A stretch of 64,000 bases of DNA from the NCBI RefSeq assembly GCF_003012705.1, contig NZ_PXYL01000002.1, forward strand, positions 310,001 to 374,000, in the 5' to 3' direction. Within the stretch, counting starts at the first letter, position 1; every line of letters starts with the position of its first letter. The notes beneath the pieces were generated by a model. That model made no database searches. It had not been told where the DNA came from and saw only the letters and a program-made list of their open reading frames with translations. A program made the position numbers and the translations under genes. Positions 10,544-18,327 of this stretch are shown here, piece after piece. The DNA is from Pseudaminobacter soli (ex Li et al. 2025) (lineage in GTDB: Bacteria; Pseudomonadota; Alphaproteobacteria; Rhizobiales; Rhizobiaceae).

Positions 10544-11464
10544 TCAGTAGCTCCGTGTGGGGCGGTCCATGATGCGGCGCCCCATCAGGCTTGCCGTCAG
10601 ATCGACCATGAGAGTTGCCGTGCGTCCGCGTTCGTCGAGGAAGGGGTTCAGCTCGACCAGGTCGAGGCTGGTCACCAGCCCGCTGTCGTGTAGCATCTCC
10701 ATCACCAGATGCGCCTCGCGGAAGGTGGCTCCGCCAGGCACAGTGGTGCCGACCGCGGGTGCGATTGCAGGGTCGAGGAAATCGACGTCGAGGCTGACAT
10801 GCAGCATGCCGTTCTCTGCGATGACGCGCGCAAGGAAATCGCGCAACAGGGGCGCGATGCCATGCTCGTCGATCGCGCGCATATCATACATCAGCACGCC
10901 TGCTTCCTTCAGCGCAATTCGCTCGGCGGGATCGACGCTGCGGATACCCAGCGTGCAGATGCGCTTGGGATCGACCGCCGAGGTCACCGCCGGAAAATAG
11001 CCGTCGAAGCCCGGGAGTCCGGCAACATAGGCGAGCGGAACGCCGTGCAGGTTTCCGCTGGTCGTGGTGTCGAGCGTGTGGAAGTCCGTGTGCGCATCAA
11101 GCCACAGAACGAAGAGCGGCCGGCCGATCTCGGCCGCACGGCGGGCGACACCCGAAACGGTGCCGGCCGAAATGCTGTGGTCGCCGCCAAGGAAGATCGG
11201 CATGGCGTCGGAGCTGGCCTGGTAGGCCGCATCGGCGAGAGCTGCCGTCCAGGCCGCGATCTCGGGCAATGCCTTCAGCACGGAGTTGCGATGGGACACC
11301 GGCAGAGGCGACTCGGGCGTCACCGCGCCGAGATCCTCGACCGTGTTGCCGAGCTCGGTGAGAGCTTCGACGAGGCCCGCCACGCGCAGCGCGCTCGGCC
11401 CCATTTCACAACCTTTGCGCCCGGTTCCGTCCTGGACCGGCGCGCCCAAAATCCTGCAATGCAT
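10544..11464 (-). CDS. rocF: arginase
   Basis: 306 residues of the ureohydrolase family; hydrolyses L-arginine to ornithine and urea using a di-manganese centre. Metal motifs are G-G-D-H-S (93-97), D-A-H-T-D-F-H (123-129) and S-L-D-V-D-F-L-D-P (from residue 224). The N-terminus with G-C-E-M-G-P-S-A-L-R is arginase-like rather than agmatinase-like. It is the first gene of the arginase-cyclodeaminase operon and is divergent from an Lrp-family regulator, the arrangement seen in known arginine-catabolic loci where an Lrp-type activator (ArcR/OcdR-like) controls them. Confidence 0.95.
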   Translation of the reverse strand: MHCRILGAPVQDGTGRKGCEMGPSALRVAGLVEALTELGNTVEDLGAVTPESPLPVSHRNSVLKALPEIAAWTAALADAAYQASSDAMPIFLGGDHSISAGTVSGVARRAAEIGRPLFVLWLDAHTDFHTLDTTTSGNLHGVPLAYVAGLPGFDGYFPAVTSAVDPKRICTLGIRSVDPAERIALKEAGVLMYDMRAIDEHGIAPLLRDFLARVIAENGMLHVSLDVDFLDPAIAPAVGTTVPGGATFREAHLVMEMLHDSGLVTSLDLVELNPFLDERGRTATLMVDLTASLMGRRIMDRPTRSY

Positions 11465-11585
11465 ATTGGTCCGCCTGTGGGTGAATTTCGTCTACATTTA
11501 AGCCGATTGCGGTGGCGGAATGAACAGATTGAATTGGCAATCCTATCGATCTGGATTATCAGATTGGTATATTAGACTTGCCAAT
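11465..11585. promoter_or_regulatory. divergent promoter region with nested inverted repeats (Lrp-type operator)
   Basis: The region contains a perfect 8-bp inverted repeat ATTGGCAA (11533-11540) and TTGCCAAT (11578-11585). Inside it is a second inverted repeat ATCTG (11549-11553) and CAGAT (11560-11564), and a -10-like TATATT (11568-11573). The nested, AT-rich, widely spaced arms suit an Lrp/AsnC octamer binding between arginase and the regulator gene. It abuts the start codon of the regulator, so autoregulation is likely. Confidence 0.6.
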
Positions 11586-12035
11586 ATGAGAACCGGAATG
11601 GACGAGCTGGACGAAAGGCTGATCAAGCTGCTGCGTCACGACGGGCGCCGGAGCATTTCCGATCTGGCTTCGGATCTTGGCGTCTCGCGCGCCACCGCGC
11701 GGGCTCGTCTCGAAAAGCTGGAGCGTTCCGGCGACATACTCGGCTATACGGTGATCCTGCGCGCCGACGCGGTCGACCAGCCTGTCCGCGGCATCATGAT
11801 GATCGAGATCGAGGGCCATGTGACCGACCGCGTGGTGCAGGCCCTGGGAGGCTATTCGGAAATCTCGGCCATCCACACCACCAACGGCCGTTGGGACCTC
11901 ATCGTCGAATTTGGCACCACGACCCTGACCGATCTCGACGCGGTGCTGCGCCGTATCCGCCTCATTCCCGGCGTCACCAACAGCGAAACCAGTCTGCTCT
12001 TGGCAACGCCGCGCAGCACCAAGGCCAAGCTTTAG
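11586..12035 (+). CDS. Lrp/AsnC-family transcriptional regulator
   Basis: About 149 residues from ATG 11586 (ATG 11598 is also possible; ATG 11520 would put the regulatory repeats inside the gene and add a non-family extension). The N-terminal helix-turn-helix (L-D-E-R-L-I-K-L-L-R-H-D-G-R, then S-I-S-D-L-A-S-D-L-G-V-S-R-A-T-A-R-A-R) is followed by the RAM ligand domain with G-Y-S-E-I-S-A-I-H and G-R-W-D-L-I-V-E. It likely senses arginine or ornithine and controls the divergent arginase-cyclodeaminase operon through the 11533-11585 repeats; ligand and direction of control are inferred. Confidence 0.92.
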   Translation: MRTGMDELDERLIKLLRHDGRRSISDLASDLGVSRATARARLEKLERSGDILGYTVILRADAVDQPVRGIMMIEIEGHVTDRVVQALGGYSEISAIHTTNGRWDLIVEFGTTTLTDLDAVLRRIRLIPGVTNSETSLLLATPRSTKAKL

Positions 12036-12150
12036 CATCAGCATTTCACGCCGAAGGTTCTGTTGTTGCCCTTCGAGGGAAGGCCCTTGAAGGGCGCGCG
12101 CTTGCGTCTGCAAGCAGGGTGCAAAAGCCGTTAGCCGTCCATGGGTGAAT

Positions 12151-12166
12151 GTTCATGGACATGAAC
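12151..12166. promoter_or_regulatory. 16-bp palindrome matching the IclR operator
   Basis: GTTCATGGACATGAAC, a perfect 6-4-6 inverted repeat, lies 124 nt upstream of the amino-acid binding-protein gene. It is identical at 14 of 16 positions to the palindrome at 15671-15686 over the IclR start codon. It is probably the operator through which that IclR protein controls this gene. The rest of 12036-12289 holds no gene I can support. Confidence 0.65.
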
Positions 12167-12289
12167 GACATTCTCCTGAAAGAACAAGAAAAGAGTCGTA
12201 ACCTGCGAAACAGGCGGGTTCTCGGCGCTGTCTTGTCTCGCCATTGTGTCAATCAATCGGGCCTCGTGAAGGCATTTGGAGGAAATGTA

Positions 12290-13135
12290 ATGATCAGCAG
12301 ACGTTCGCTCATGGCGCTTGTGTCTGTGTTGGCCTTGGGCGTGCCGGCAGCCGGGATCGCCCATGCCAAGGAATGGAAGACCGTGACCGTCGGTGTCGAA
12401 GGCGCTTTCCCGCCCTTCAATGCGACCACGCCGAGCGGCGAGCTGGAAGGCTTCGACCTGGATGTTGCCAAGGAAGTCTGCGTGCGCGCCAAGCTCGACT
12501 GCAAGATCGTGGCGCAGGACTGGGACAGCCAGATCCCCTCGCTCGTCGCCGGCAAGTTCGATGTCGTGCTGACCATGGGCCCGAACCCCAAGCGCCGCGA
12601 AGTGATCGACTTCACCGATCCCTATGCGATCACCCCGAACACCTTCCTGATGAGCGCCGATGGCCCGCTGGCAGAGCTGCCGCACACCGGCGAGCATCTG
12701 TCGATCGACACCGAGGAGGGCAAGCAGGCCCTCAAGGATCTCAAGGATGTGCTGAAGGGCTCGACCCTGGGCGCTTCGCTGTCCACCAGCCAGCTTCAGT
12801 TCGTCGAAGAGAACTTCAAGGACGTAGCCACTGTGCGTAGCTACAAGGGCTCCGAGCAGAGCCAACTCGACCTCAAGGGCGGACGCCTCGATGGCCAGTT
12901 CGACAATGTCGTCTTCGTCGTCGATCGCGCCAAGAAGAGCGGCGGCGCGCTGAAGGTCAGCGGCCCGCTCCTCACCGGCGGCATCATGGCCACCAATGTG
13001 TGCATGGGCATCCGCAAGAACGAGCCGGAGCTGCAGGCCATCCTGAACAAGGCGATCGACTCGATGCGCGACGACGGCACGCTGAAGCAGATGTCCGAAA
13101 AGTGGTTCGGCGCCGACGTCAGCCCGCGCACCTGA
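12290..13135 (+). CDS. ABC transporter substrate-binding protein, polar-amino-acid type (family 3)
   Basis: 281 residues. ATG 12290 is chosen because GGAGG at 12278-12282 is 7 nt away and a signal peptide follows (I-S-R-R-S-L... to G-I-A-H-A, about 25 residues). The mature protein has the SBP_bac_3 pattern: T-V-G-V-E-G-A-F-P-P-F-N, G-E-L-E-G-F-D-L-D-V-A-K, then the D-F-T-D-P-Y hinge strand. The expected permeases and ATPase are at 16886-19112, several genes away; the shared IclR-type palindrome supports their pairing. A strong terminator follows. Confidence 0.94.
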   Translation: MISRRSLMALVSVLALGVPAAGIAHAKEWKTVTVGVEGAFPPFNATTPSGELEGFDLDVAKEVCVRAKLDCKIVAQDWDSQIPSLVAGKFDVVLTMGPNPKRREVIDFTDPYAITPNTFLMSADGPLAELPHTGEHLSIDTEEGKQALKDLKDVLKGSTLGASLSTSQLQFVEENFKDVATVRSYKGSEQSQLDLKGGRLDGQFDNVVFVVDRAKKSGGALKVSGPLLTGGIMATNVCMGIRKNEPELQAILNKAIDSMRDDGTLKQMSEKWFGADVSPRT

Positions 13136-13156
13136 TTACCAGCGTAGCGTGAAACA

Positions 13157-13187
13157 GAAAACGGCCGCCAATCCGGCGGCCGTTTTC
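13157..13187. terminator. bidirectional Rho-independent terminator
   Basis: A 13-bp perfect stem, GAAAACGGCCGCC (13157-13169) and GGCGGCCGTTTTC (13175-13187), with a 5-nt loop. A-rich and T-rich ends mean it can serve both the binding-protein gene and the convergent deacetylase operon. Confidence 0.9.
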
Positions 13188-13213
13188 ATTTGCGGTCAGT
13201 GCTTGGGAGGATG

Positions 13214-14107
13214 CTAGACCGCGTGTTGCTTGGCGTGTCTTACCACGTCGGCATGGGTGGCGAACCACACGCCGGGATGACTGCGGATGTGGCGGATGAG
13301 TTCTTCCAGCAGCCAGATGCGCGAGCGGTGCCCGATGATGTCGGGATGCATGGTGAGCTGGAAGATGCCGCCCTCGACATAGGCCGCGTCGAACTCGCGC
13401 ATGAAGATGCCGAGGATGTCGGCCGGCGCGATCTGCGGGCGCAGGCCGCCCCAGCGATCCATGATCAGATAGGCCGCGTCATCGCGGATCCATTCCACCG
13501 GCAATTCGACCACGCCGGTCGGCTCGCCGTCCATCAGAAGCTCATAGCAGTCGACATCGGCCATCAGCGAGGAGTCGTAAAGCAGCCCCATCTCCCTGGT
13601 GATCTGCAGCGTGTGAGCGCTGAAATCCCAGGAGGGAGTGCGGATGCCAACAGGCCGAACGCCGACAATCTCCTCGAGCTTGTCGGCGGCGCGCAGTTGC
13701 AGCTCGCGTTCGGTTGCGCCGTCGAGCAGCGTGTTGCGTTCGTGGATCCAGCCATGCAGCGCGATCTCATTGCCAGCTTCTGCCAGCCCGCGCTGCTCGT
13801 CGGGATAGAGCATCGCCGAGACGGCCGGCACGAAGAAGCTCGCCTTGATATCGTAGCGTTCGAGAAGGGCGCGGATGCGGGGGATGCCCTGGCGCGGGCC
13901 GAACTGGCCCTGCGAAAGCGCGCTGACCGACTTGCCGCCGTCGCGCAGCTCGAAGGATTCGTGGTCGCTGTCGAAAGACAGCGCCACCGCACAGCGTGCG
14001 CCGTCTGCCCAGGAGGCGGGCTTCAGGCTGCGGCCGGCGCGCACATGGTTGAGCACACTGCGCCAGCGTTCCTCTGGCCAATTCCAGGTGTCGAGCACTT
14101 TATCCAT
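13214..14107 (-). CDS. polysaccharide-deacetylase-fold hydrolase (PuuE/cyclic-imidase-like), copy 2
   Basis: 297 residues from ATG 14107. Clearly a paralogue of 770-1657: the metal motif S-F-D-S-D-H-E, the H-G-W-I-H-E motif, R-T-P-S-W-D-F and V-E-L-P-V-E-W-I-R-D-D-A are shared, with more than half of positions looking identical. No signal peptide is present. It lies 10 nt after the SDR gene in the iclR-SDR-deacetylase operon. The longer frame upstream of ATG 14107 overlaps the SDR gene and lacks family similarity, so it was rejected. A cyclic amide or imide substrate fits the context, but polysaccharide or peptidoglycan deacetylase activity is not excluded. Confidence 0.85.
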   Translation of the reverse strand: MDKVLDTWNWPEERWRSVLNHVRAGRSLKPASWADGARCAVALSFDSDHESFELRDGGKSVSALSQGQFGPRQGIPRIRALLERYDIKASFFVPAVSAMLYPDEQRGLAEAGNEIALHGWIHERNTLLDGATERELQLRAADKLEEIVGVRPVGIRTPSWDFSAHTLQITREMGLLYDSSLMADVDCYELLMDGEPTGVVELPVEWIRDDAAYLIMDRWGGLRPQIAPADILGIFMREFDAAYVEGGIFQLTMHPDIIGHRSRIWLLEELIRHIRSHPGVWFATHADVVRHAKQHAV

Positions 14108-14117
14108 TGCAGTTCTC

Positions 14118-14882
14118 TCAGGAGGTTGGGCCGCCATTGACCGAAAGGGTCTGCCCCGTGATCCAGCTGGCATAGGGCGAGGTGAGGAAGAGCACGGCAT
14201 TGGCGATGTCTTCCGGTTCGCCGATCCGGCGCAGCGGGATCTCATCGATCATCGCTTGCTGGCCCGCTTCGCCGTAGGAGGCCCACTGCCGTTCATAGTC
14301 GGGGCTGGTGCGCAGGAAGCCGGGGGCGACCGCATTCACATTGATGCCAAAGGGCCCGAGCTCATGCGCGAGCTGGCGCGTCAGGCCGATCTGCGCGGCC
14401 TTGGCGCTGGCATAAGCCTGGATGCCGGTCAGGCTGACGCCGAGGCCAGCGCCGCTGGAAATCATGACGATCTTGCCCTGCTTGCGCTGCTTCATCGACG
14501 GCGCCAGTGCGCGCGCCACCAGGAAGGCGCCCTTGGTGTTCACGTCATAGATGCGGTCCCACTCGGCGCTGGTTACCTCTTCCAACGGCTTGCGCTTCTG
14601 GCCTAGCACGCCGCCGGCGACGTGGACGTAGACGTCGAAATGGCGGCCCTTTTGGGCCCGCGCTTCCACGCAGCGGCGGATGTCGTTCTCGTCGGTGACA
14701 TCGAGGCGATCTGTCTCGATCCGGTCGCCGCTTTGCGTTCGCAGCCCATGCAGTTCCGTCTCGAGGACATCGGTTGCCAGCACGCTCGCGCCAGCATCCG
14801 CAAAGGCGATGGCGATGGCACTGCCGATGCCGCGTGCGGCGCCGGTGACGAGCACATTCTTACCGTTGAATTGAATTTCCAT
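14118..14882 (-). CDS. short-chain dehydrogenase/reductase (SDR)
   Basis: 254 residues from ATG 14882. Classical SDR: the NAD(P) motif T-G-A-A-R-G-I-G is at about residues 14-21, the catalytic serine lies in M-I-S-S-G-A-G, and the Y-A-S-A-K motif carries Tyr and Lys. The C-terminus W-I-T-G-Q-T-L-S-V-N-G-G is typical of FabG-like members. It sits between iclR (2-nt gap) and the second CE4-like hydrolase (10 nt), so it is co-transcribed. The likely role is oxidation of a hydroxy intermediate in the pathway whose transporter is at 16886-19112. Substrate unknown. Confidence 0.93.
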   Translation of the reverse strand: MEIQFNGKNVLVTGAARGIGSAIAIAFADAGASVLATDVLETELHGLRTQSGDRIETDRLDVTDENDIRRCVEARAQKGRHFDVYVHVAGGVLGQKRKPLEEVTSAEWDRIYDVNTKGAFLVARALAPSMKQRKQGKIVMISSGAGLGVSLTGIQAYASAKAAQIGLTRQLAHELGPFGINVNAVAPGFLRTSPDYERQWASYGEAGQQAMIDEIPLRRIGEPEDIANAVLFLTSPYASWITGQTLSVNGGPTS

Positions 14883-14884
14883 GC

Positions 14885-15682
14885 TTATTTTCCGCTTGTG
14901 ATAGAGCCTTTGAAGCCAAGGCGGTAGCTGAGTTCGGCCGCGTTGCGGATGGCAGCTTGGGCGAGCCTGTCCTTGCAGGAGTCGAAGCGCGGGGCGACTG
15001 TGGCGATGTTGAGAGCGGCGATCACCTCGCCCGAACTGTCGCGCACGGGTGCGGCAACGCCGGACCCCCCGGGCACGGCCTCCCGGTCGCTGACCCCGAA
15101 GCCGTTGCGGCGGGTCTCGTCGAAGATCTTGCGCAGCTGCACCCGGTCGATGACCGTGTAGTCGGTGATTTTCACCAGCCTTTCGCGAGCCAGATAGGCG
15201 TCGACGCGATGCGATGCCCAGGAGGCGAGCAGCACGCGGCCCATGGCCGTGCAATAGGCTGGGTCGGTGCCGCAGAGGTCGGAATCGAAGCGAACCGCCT
15301 GCCGACTGACGCTCTTGGACAGGATGCGCACCCTGCCGTCGCGACGACGCGTGCCGAGAAACACCGTCTCGCCTTCCTGATCGCGCAGCGCATCCATGAT
15401 CGGCTGGGCGGTGGCTATCAGCTGCGCGTCGCGGCCGCTGGCCCAGCCAGGCCCGTTCCGGAACGCATCGTGGATCTTGTAGCTCTCCGGCTCGATCCGC
15501 ACGACGTAAGCCCGCGAGATCAGCGTGGCGAGAAGATTGAAAGTGCTGCTTTTGGGGTAGCCGAGCTCGGAGACGATGGCGCGGAGCGTCATCGGCTCTT
15601 CTGCGCGTGACAGAAGCTCCAGAAGCTCCAGCACGCGGACCGCCGACTTGACTTCAGAACTGTCCCGTTCGTTCATATACAT
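14885..15682 (-). CDS. IclR-family transcriptional regulator
   Basis: 265 residues (ATG 15682; ATG 15676 two codons later is equally possible). The N-terminal winged helix (S-A-V-R-V-L-E-L-L, then L-R-A-I-V-S-E-L-G-Y-P-K-S-S-T-F-N-L-L) precedes the IclR effector domain, with C-T-A-M-G-R-V-L-L-A and G-S-G-V-A-A-P-V-R-D. The start codon lies inside a perfect 16-bp palindrome, a strong sign of autorepression. A near-identical palindrome precedes the binding-protein gene at 12290. It therefore probably controls its own operon, the divergent SDR/ABC operon and the distant binding protein. Confidence 0.93.
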   Translation of the reverse strand: MYMNERDSSEVKSAVRVLELLELLSRAEEPMTLRAIVSELGYPKSSTFNLLATLISRAYVVRIEPESYKIHDAFRNGPGWASGRDAQLIATAQPIMDALRDQEGETVFLGTRRRDGRVRILSKSVSRQAVRFDSDLCGTDPAYCTAMGRVLLASWASHRVDAYLARERLVKITDYTVIDRVQLRKIFDETRRNGFGVSDREAVPGGSGVAAPVRDSSGEVIAALNIATVAPRFDSCKDRLAQAAIRNAAELSYRLGFKGSITSGK

Positions 15683-15727
15683 GAACCATATTCTGATTGA
15701 TGAATAACGATGAATTCCTAACATGAA
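15671..15727. promoter_or_regulatory. IclR operator and ATGAA-rich divergent promoter region
   Basis: GTTCATATACATGAAC (15671-15686) is a perfect 6-4-6 palindrome overlapping the iclR start. Further ATGAA half-site-like repeats begin at 15700, 15710 and 15723 in the 78-bp gap to the divergent SDR gene. One regulator could thus silence both directions. Compare 12151-12166. Confidence 0.68.
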
Positions 15728-15760
15728 GCTGTCAAGGAAATAAAGGAGTTTAAAAACGTC

Positions 15761-16510
15761 ATGCCCAACGTTCGTAAGGTCGCGGTCGTCACCGGCGCTG
15801 CGCGCGGCATAGGCCGTGCTTGCGCGCTGGATCTTGCGCGCGCTGGATATGATTTGGCGTTGGTCGATCTTCTCGAGCCGGAGCTCGCCCGGACGAGCGA
15901 CGAGGCTCGCGCGCTCGGGTCCGAGGTCAAGTCCTACATCGCCGATGTGGCCAGCTACGCGCGGACGCAGGAGATCGCCAAGGACGTTGCGGCGCATTTC
16001 GGCCGCGTCGACTTCCTGCTCAACAATGCCGGCCGCTCGGCGCCGACGGGCATCCTGGAAATCTCGGAAGAAGAGTTCGACCGGGCGATCGCGATCAACC
16101 TGAAGAGCTGCTTCAACTACATCCAGAATTTCGCGCCGATCATGCTCGAACAGGGCGGCGGCCGCATCGTGTCGATGTCCTCGCTCAACGCGCTTTCGGG
16201 CGGCGTTACCGCAGCTGTCAGCAAGTTCGCCTATGCCGCCGCCAAGGCCGGCATCCTTGGAATGACCCGCGCGCTCGCCAAGGAATTCGGTTCGAAGATC
16301 CACATCAATGCGATCTGCCCGGGCGTCATCAAGACCGAGATCGACACCAACGTCACCGAGCGCGAGCCGGAAGTCATCAAGGGCATCGCGCTCAATCGAC
16401 TGGGCTGCTCCGACGACGTGGCAAAGCTCGTGACCTTCCTGGCAACGTCGGAGCCTTGCTTCATGACCGGCCAGACATTCACGGTCGATGGCTTCCAGTT
16501 CAACGTCTAG
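15761..16510 (+). CDS. short-chain dehydrogenase/reductase (SDR)
   Basis: 249 residues. Classical SDR with T-G-A-A-R-G-I-G-R at residues 10-18, N-N-A-G at about 87-90, the catalytic serine in S-M-S-S-L-N and Y-A-A-A-K. The C-terminus F-M-T-G-Q-T-F-T-V-D-G-F is normal. AAGGAG lies about 12 nt before ATG 15761, slightly long spacing. It is the first gene of the rightward operon that continues through a decayed M20 gene to the ABC permeases. Together with the SDR at 14118 it may interconvert hydroxy- and keto-forms of a catabolic intermediate. Confidence 0.92.
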   Translation: MPNVRKVAVVTGAARGIGRACALDLARAGYDLALVDLLEPELARTSDEARALGSEVKSYIADVASYARTQEIAKDVAAHFGRVDFLLNNAGRSAPTGILEISEEEFDRAIAINLKSCFNYIQNFAPIMLEQGGGRIVSMSSLNALSGGVTAAVSKFAYAAAKAGILGMTRALAKEFGSKIHINAICPGVIKTEIDTNVTEREPEVIKGIALNRLGCSDDVAKLVTFLATSEPCFMTGQTFTVDGFQFNV

Positions 16511-16524
16511 ACTGGGTCCCATCT

Positions 16525-16548
16525 GTCGCCCGGCCGCAGCCGGGCGAC
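16525..16548 (+). terminator. intercistronic stem-loop after SDR
   Basis: A 10-bp perfect stem, GTCGCCCGGC (16525-16534) and GCCGGGCGAC (16539-16548), with loop CGCA, no T-run behind it. It is more likely an mRNA-stabilising or attenuating hairpin than a full terminator, because ABC genes follow on the same strand. Confidence 0.55.
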
Positions 16549-16567
16549 GTTGAGGGAGGAGAAAGGC

Positions 16568-16783
16568 ATGGCAAACCGGCACCCGGTGTGGGAGATCGTC
16601 GACGCAAAGCGCGAGGCATTCTTTGCCTTTAGCGACCGCGTCTGAGATGCGCCCGAGACCAACTTTGCCGAATACGCCAAGCAGGGTCATTGCGGGCGGC
16701 TCGCAGGTACGGCTTTCGTCAATCCGATACCGGACGACGTGCAGCCGCATTTGCCGGCTCAAGACTCAAATGCCGCAGCCTGA
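16568..16783 (+). pseudogene. remnant of an M20-family amidohydrolase (AbgB-like)
   Basis: From ATG 16568 (ribosome site GGAGGAGAAAGG just before) the frame reads V-W-E-I-V-D-A-K-R-E-A-F-F-A-F-S-D-R-V, then TGA at 16643-16645, then D-A-P-E-T-N-F-A-E-Y. This matches the N-terminus of M20 amidohydrolases of the aminobenzoyl-glutamate hydrolase B type, where the stop position is normally tryptophan. After Y the frame continues for about 35 codons to a stop at 16781, with a P-I-P-D-D-V-Q-P segment resembling the C-terminal tail of the same family, so most of the gene appears deleted. The gene once sat between the SDR and the permeases. 16784-16885 holds nothing recognisable. Confidence 0.72.
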
Positions 16784-16885
16784 TGCCCAAAAGCCGCGCC
16801 AAAGCTGCCCTAGGAGATCGTTTCGCTGCGAGGCAGACGACGTTGACGCCTCCCAAGCCGAGATCATTCACAGACCGCCAGCCTC

Positions 16886-17605
16886 ATGAACGAACCTGGA
16901 TTTCTTGACATCATCAGTTTCGGCCCGACAGGTTGGGGCCAAGCGCTTCTGGCCGGGGCGCTGATGACCCTTGCCGTCGCTGTGACCGGCTTTGCTGTCG
17001 GCGGCGTCATCGGCGTGTTCGTGGCCTGGGCCAAGATTTCCGGCGGCCGTGTGCTGCGGGTACTGGCCGATGGCTACACCACCATCCTGCGCGGCATTCC
17101 CGAGCTGCTCGTCATCTACCTCTTCTATTTCGGCGGCAGTGCGCTGGTCACGGCCATCGGCAAATATTTCGGAGCCGAAGGGTTTATTGGGCTTCCGGGC
17201 TTTCTTGCCGGCTCGCTGGCGGTCGGCGTCACTTCGGGCGCATTCCACACCGAGGTTTTCCGAGGCGCGTTCAGGGCGGTAAGCAAGGGCGAGCTGGAAG
17301 CGGCGGTTGCCTGCGGCATGTCGCCGTGGCTCAGGTTCCGGCGTATCATCGCGCCGCTCACACTGCGCCATGCGCTGCCGGGCTTGGGCAATGTCTGGCA
17401 GGTGGTGCTGAAGGAGTCCGCGCTGGTGTCGGTCACCGGCGTCGTCGAGCTTCTGCGCCAGGCGCAAATCGGGTCCGGTTCGACCGGTCTGCCCTTCGAC
17501 TTCTTTCTTATCGCGGGGGCGCTCTATCTCGCGATCTCGACCTTCTCCGGCTTCGTGCTGAGGATTGGCGAGCGTCGGCTCTCGCGTGGCGTCAGGAGGG
17601 GCTGA
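16886..17605 (+). CDS. polar-amino-acid ABC transporter permease (HisQ/ArtQ type)
   Basis: 239 residues, HisM/HisQ family. Several membrane helices, the characteristic T-T-I-L-R-G-I-P-E-L-L-V-I-Y motif at about residues 64-77 and the EAA loop E-A-A-V-A-C-G-M-S-P to H-A-L-P-G-L-G are present. It overlaps the next permease gene by one base (TGATG). It forms a heterodimeric channel with that permease; the binding protein is likely the product of 12290-13135. Ligand class by family: polar or basic amino acids or opine-like compounds. Confidence 0.95.
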   Translation: MNEPGFLDIISFGPTGWGQALLAGALMTLAVAVTGFAVGGVIGVFVAWAKISGGRVLRVLADGYTTILRGIPELLVIYLFYFGGSALVTAIGKYFGAEGFIGLPGFLAGSLAVGVTSGAFHTEVFRGAFRAVSKGELEAAVACGMSPWLRFRRIIAPLTLRHALPGLGNVWQVVLKESALVSVTGVVELLRQAQIGSGSTGLPFDFFLIAGALYLAISTFSGFVLRIGERRLSRGVRRG

Positions 17606-18327
17606 TGGACTGGAATTTTCTTTCCGAGACCTTCCTGAAGCTGATCGGCGCCATACCGCTGACGCTCGAGCTCGGCGCGCTCGCGATGGTCCTGGGCACC
17701 ATGCTCGCCACCTGCCTGGCACTGATGCGTCTGTCAGGCATCCGTCCGCTGGACGGGCTTGCACGACTTTATATCTTCGTCTTTCGTGGCACGCCGCTGC
17801 TGGTTCAGATCTTCCTAATCTATTACGGCCTTGGCCAGTTCCCGGCCATCCGGCACAGCTTCCTCTGGTCCTTTCTGCGCGAGCCCTATTGGTGTGCGAT
17901 TCTGGCGCTGACGCTGAACACCGGCGCCTATGTAGCCGAGATCATTCGCGGCGGCCTGATGGCGGTGCCGAATGGGCAGATCGAGGCAGCACGCGCTTGC
18001 GGCATGTCGCCTTTGCTCATGTTCCGCCGCATCGTCATGCCGCTGGCCATCCGCCAGGCACTGCCGGCCTATGGCAATGAGGTCATCGCCATCGTCAAGG
18101 CGACCTCGCTTGCCTCGATCATCACTCTGATGGAGGTGACCGGCGTTGCCGCGACCGTCATCGCCGAGACCTACCGGACTGTCGAAGTGTTCGTGGTCGC
18201 AGGCGCCATCTATCTTGCGATCAATTTCCTGCTCACCAGGCTGATCATGCTGGCCGAATATTGGCTGACGCCGTATCTGCGCCAGCCGCCTGCGCCACTG
18301 CTCGTTTCTGCGAAGGGAGAAGCCTAA
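17605..18327 (+). CDS. polar-amino-acid ABC transporter permease (HisM/ArtM type)
   Basis: 240 residues from ATG 17605, placed by the strong AGGAGGGG ribosome site (17594-17601) and the TGATG junction. The [14 protein letters not shown] motif and EAA loop ([10 protein letters not shown] to Q-A-L-P-A-Y-G-N-E) are intact. A reading frame extending further upstream overlaps the previous permease in another phase and was rejected. The stop overlaps the ATPase start (TAATG), so the three transporter genes are tightly coupled. Confidence 0.95.
   Translation: MDWNFLSETFLKLIGAIPLTLELGALAMVLGTMLATCLALMRLSGIRPLDGLARLYIFVFRGTPLLVQIFLIYYGLGQFPAIRHSFLWSFLREPYWCAILALTLNTGAYVAEIIRGGLMAVPNGQIEAARACGMSPLLMFRRIVMPLAIRQALPAYGNEVIAIVKATSLASIITLMEVTGVAATVIAETYRTVEVFVVAGAIYLAINFLLTRLIMLAEYWLTPYLRQPPAPLLVSAKGEA

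Noticed and set aside
15683-16762. N-terminal extension of the IclR frame
   Set aside because: The extension is antisense to the SDR gene 15761-16510 and carries no conserved domain; a normal IclR start exists at 15682.
16933-17604. Upstream extension of the second HisM-type permease frame
   Set aside because: It overlaps the first permease in a different phase and reads as arginine-rich, non-membrane sequence; the TGATG junction and AGGAGGGG site mark the real start.
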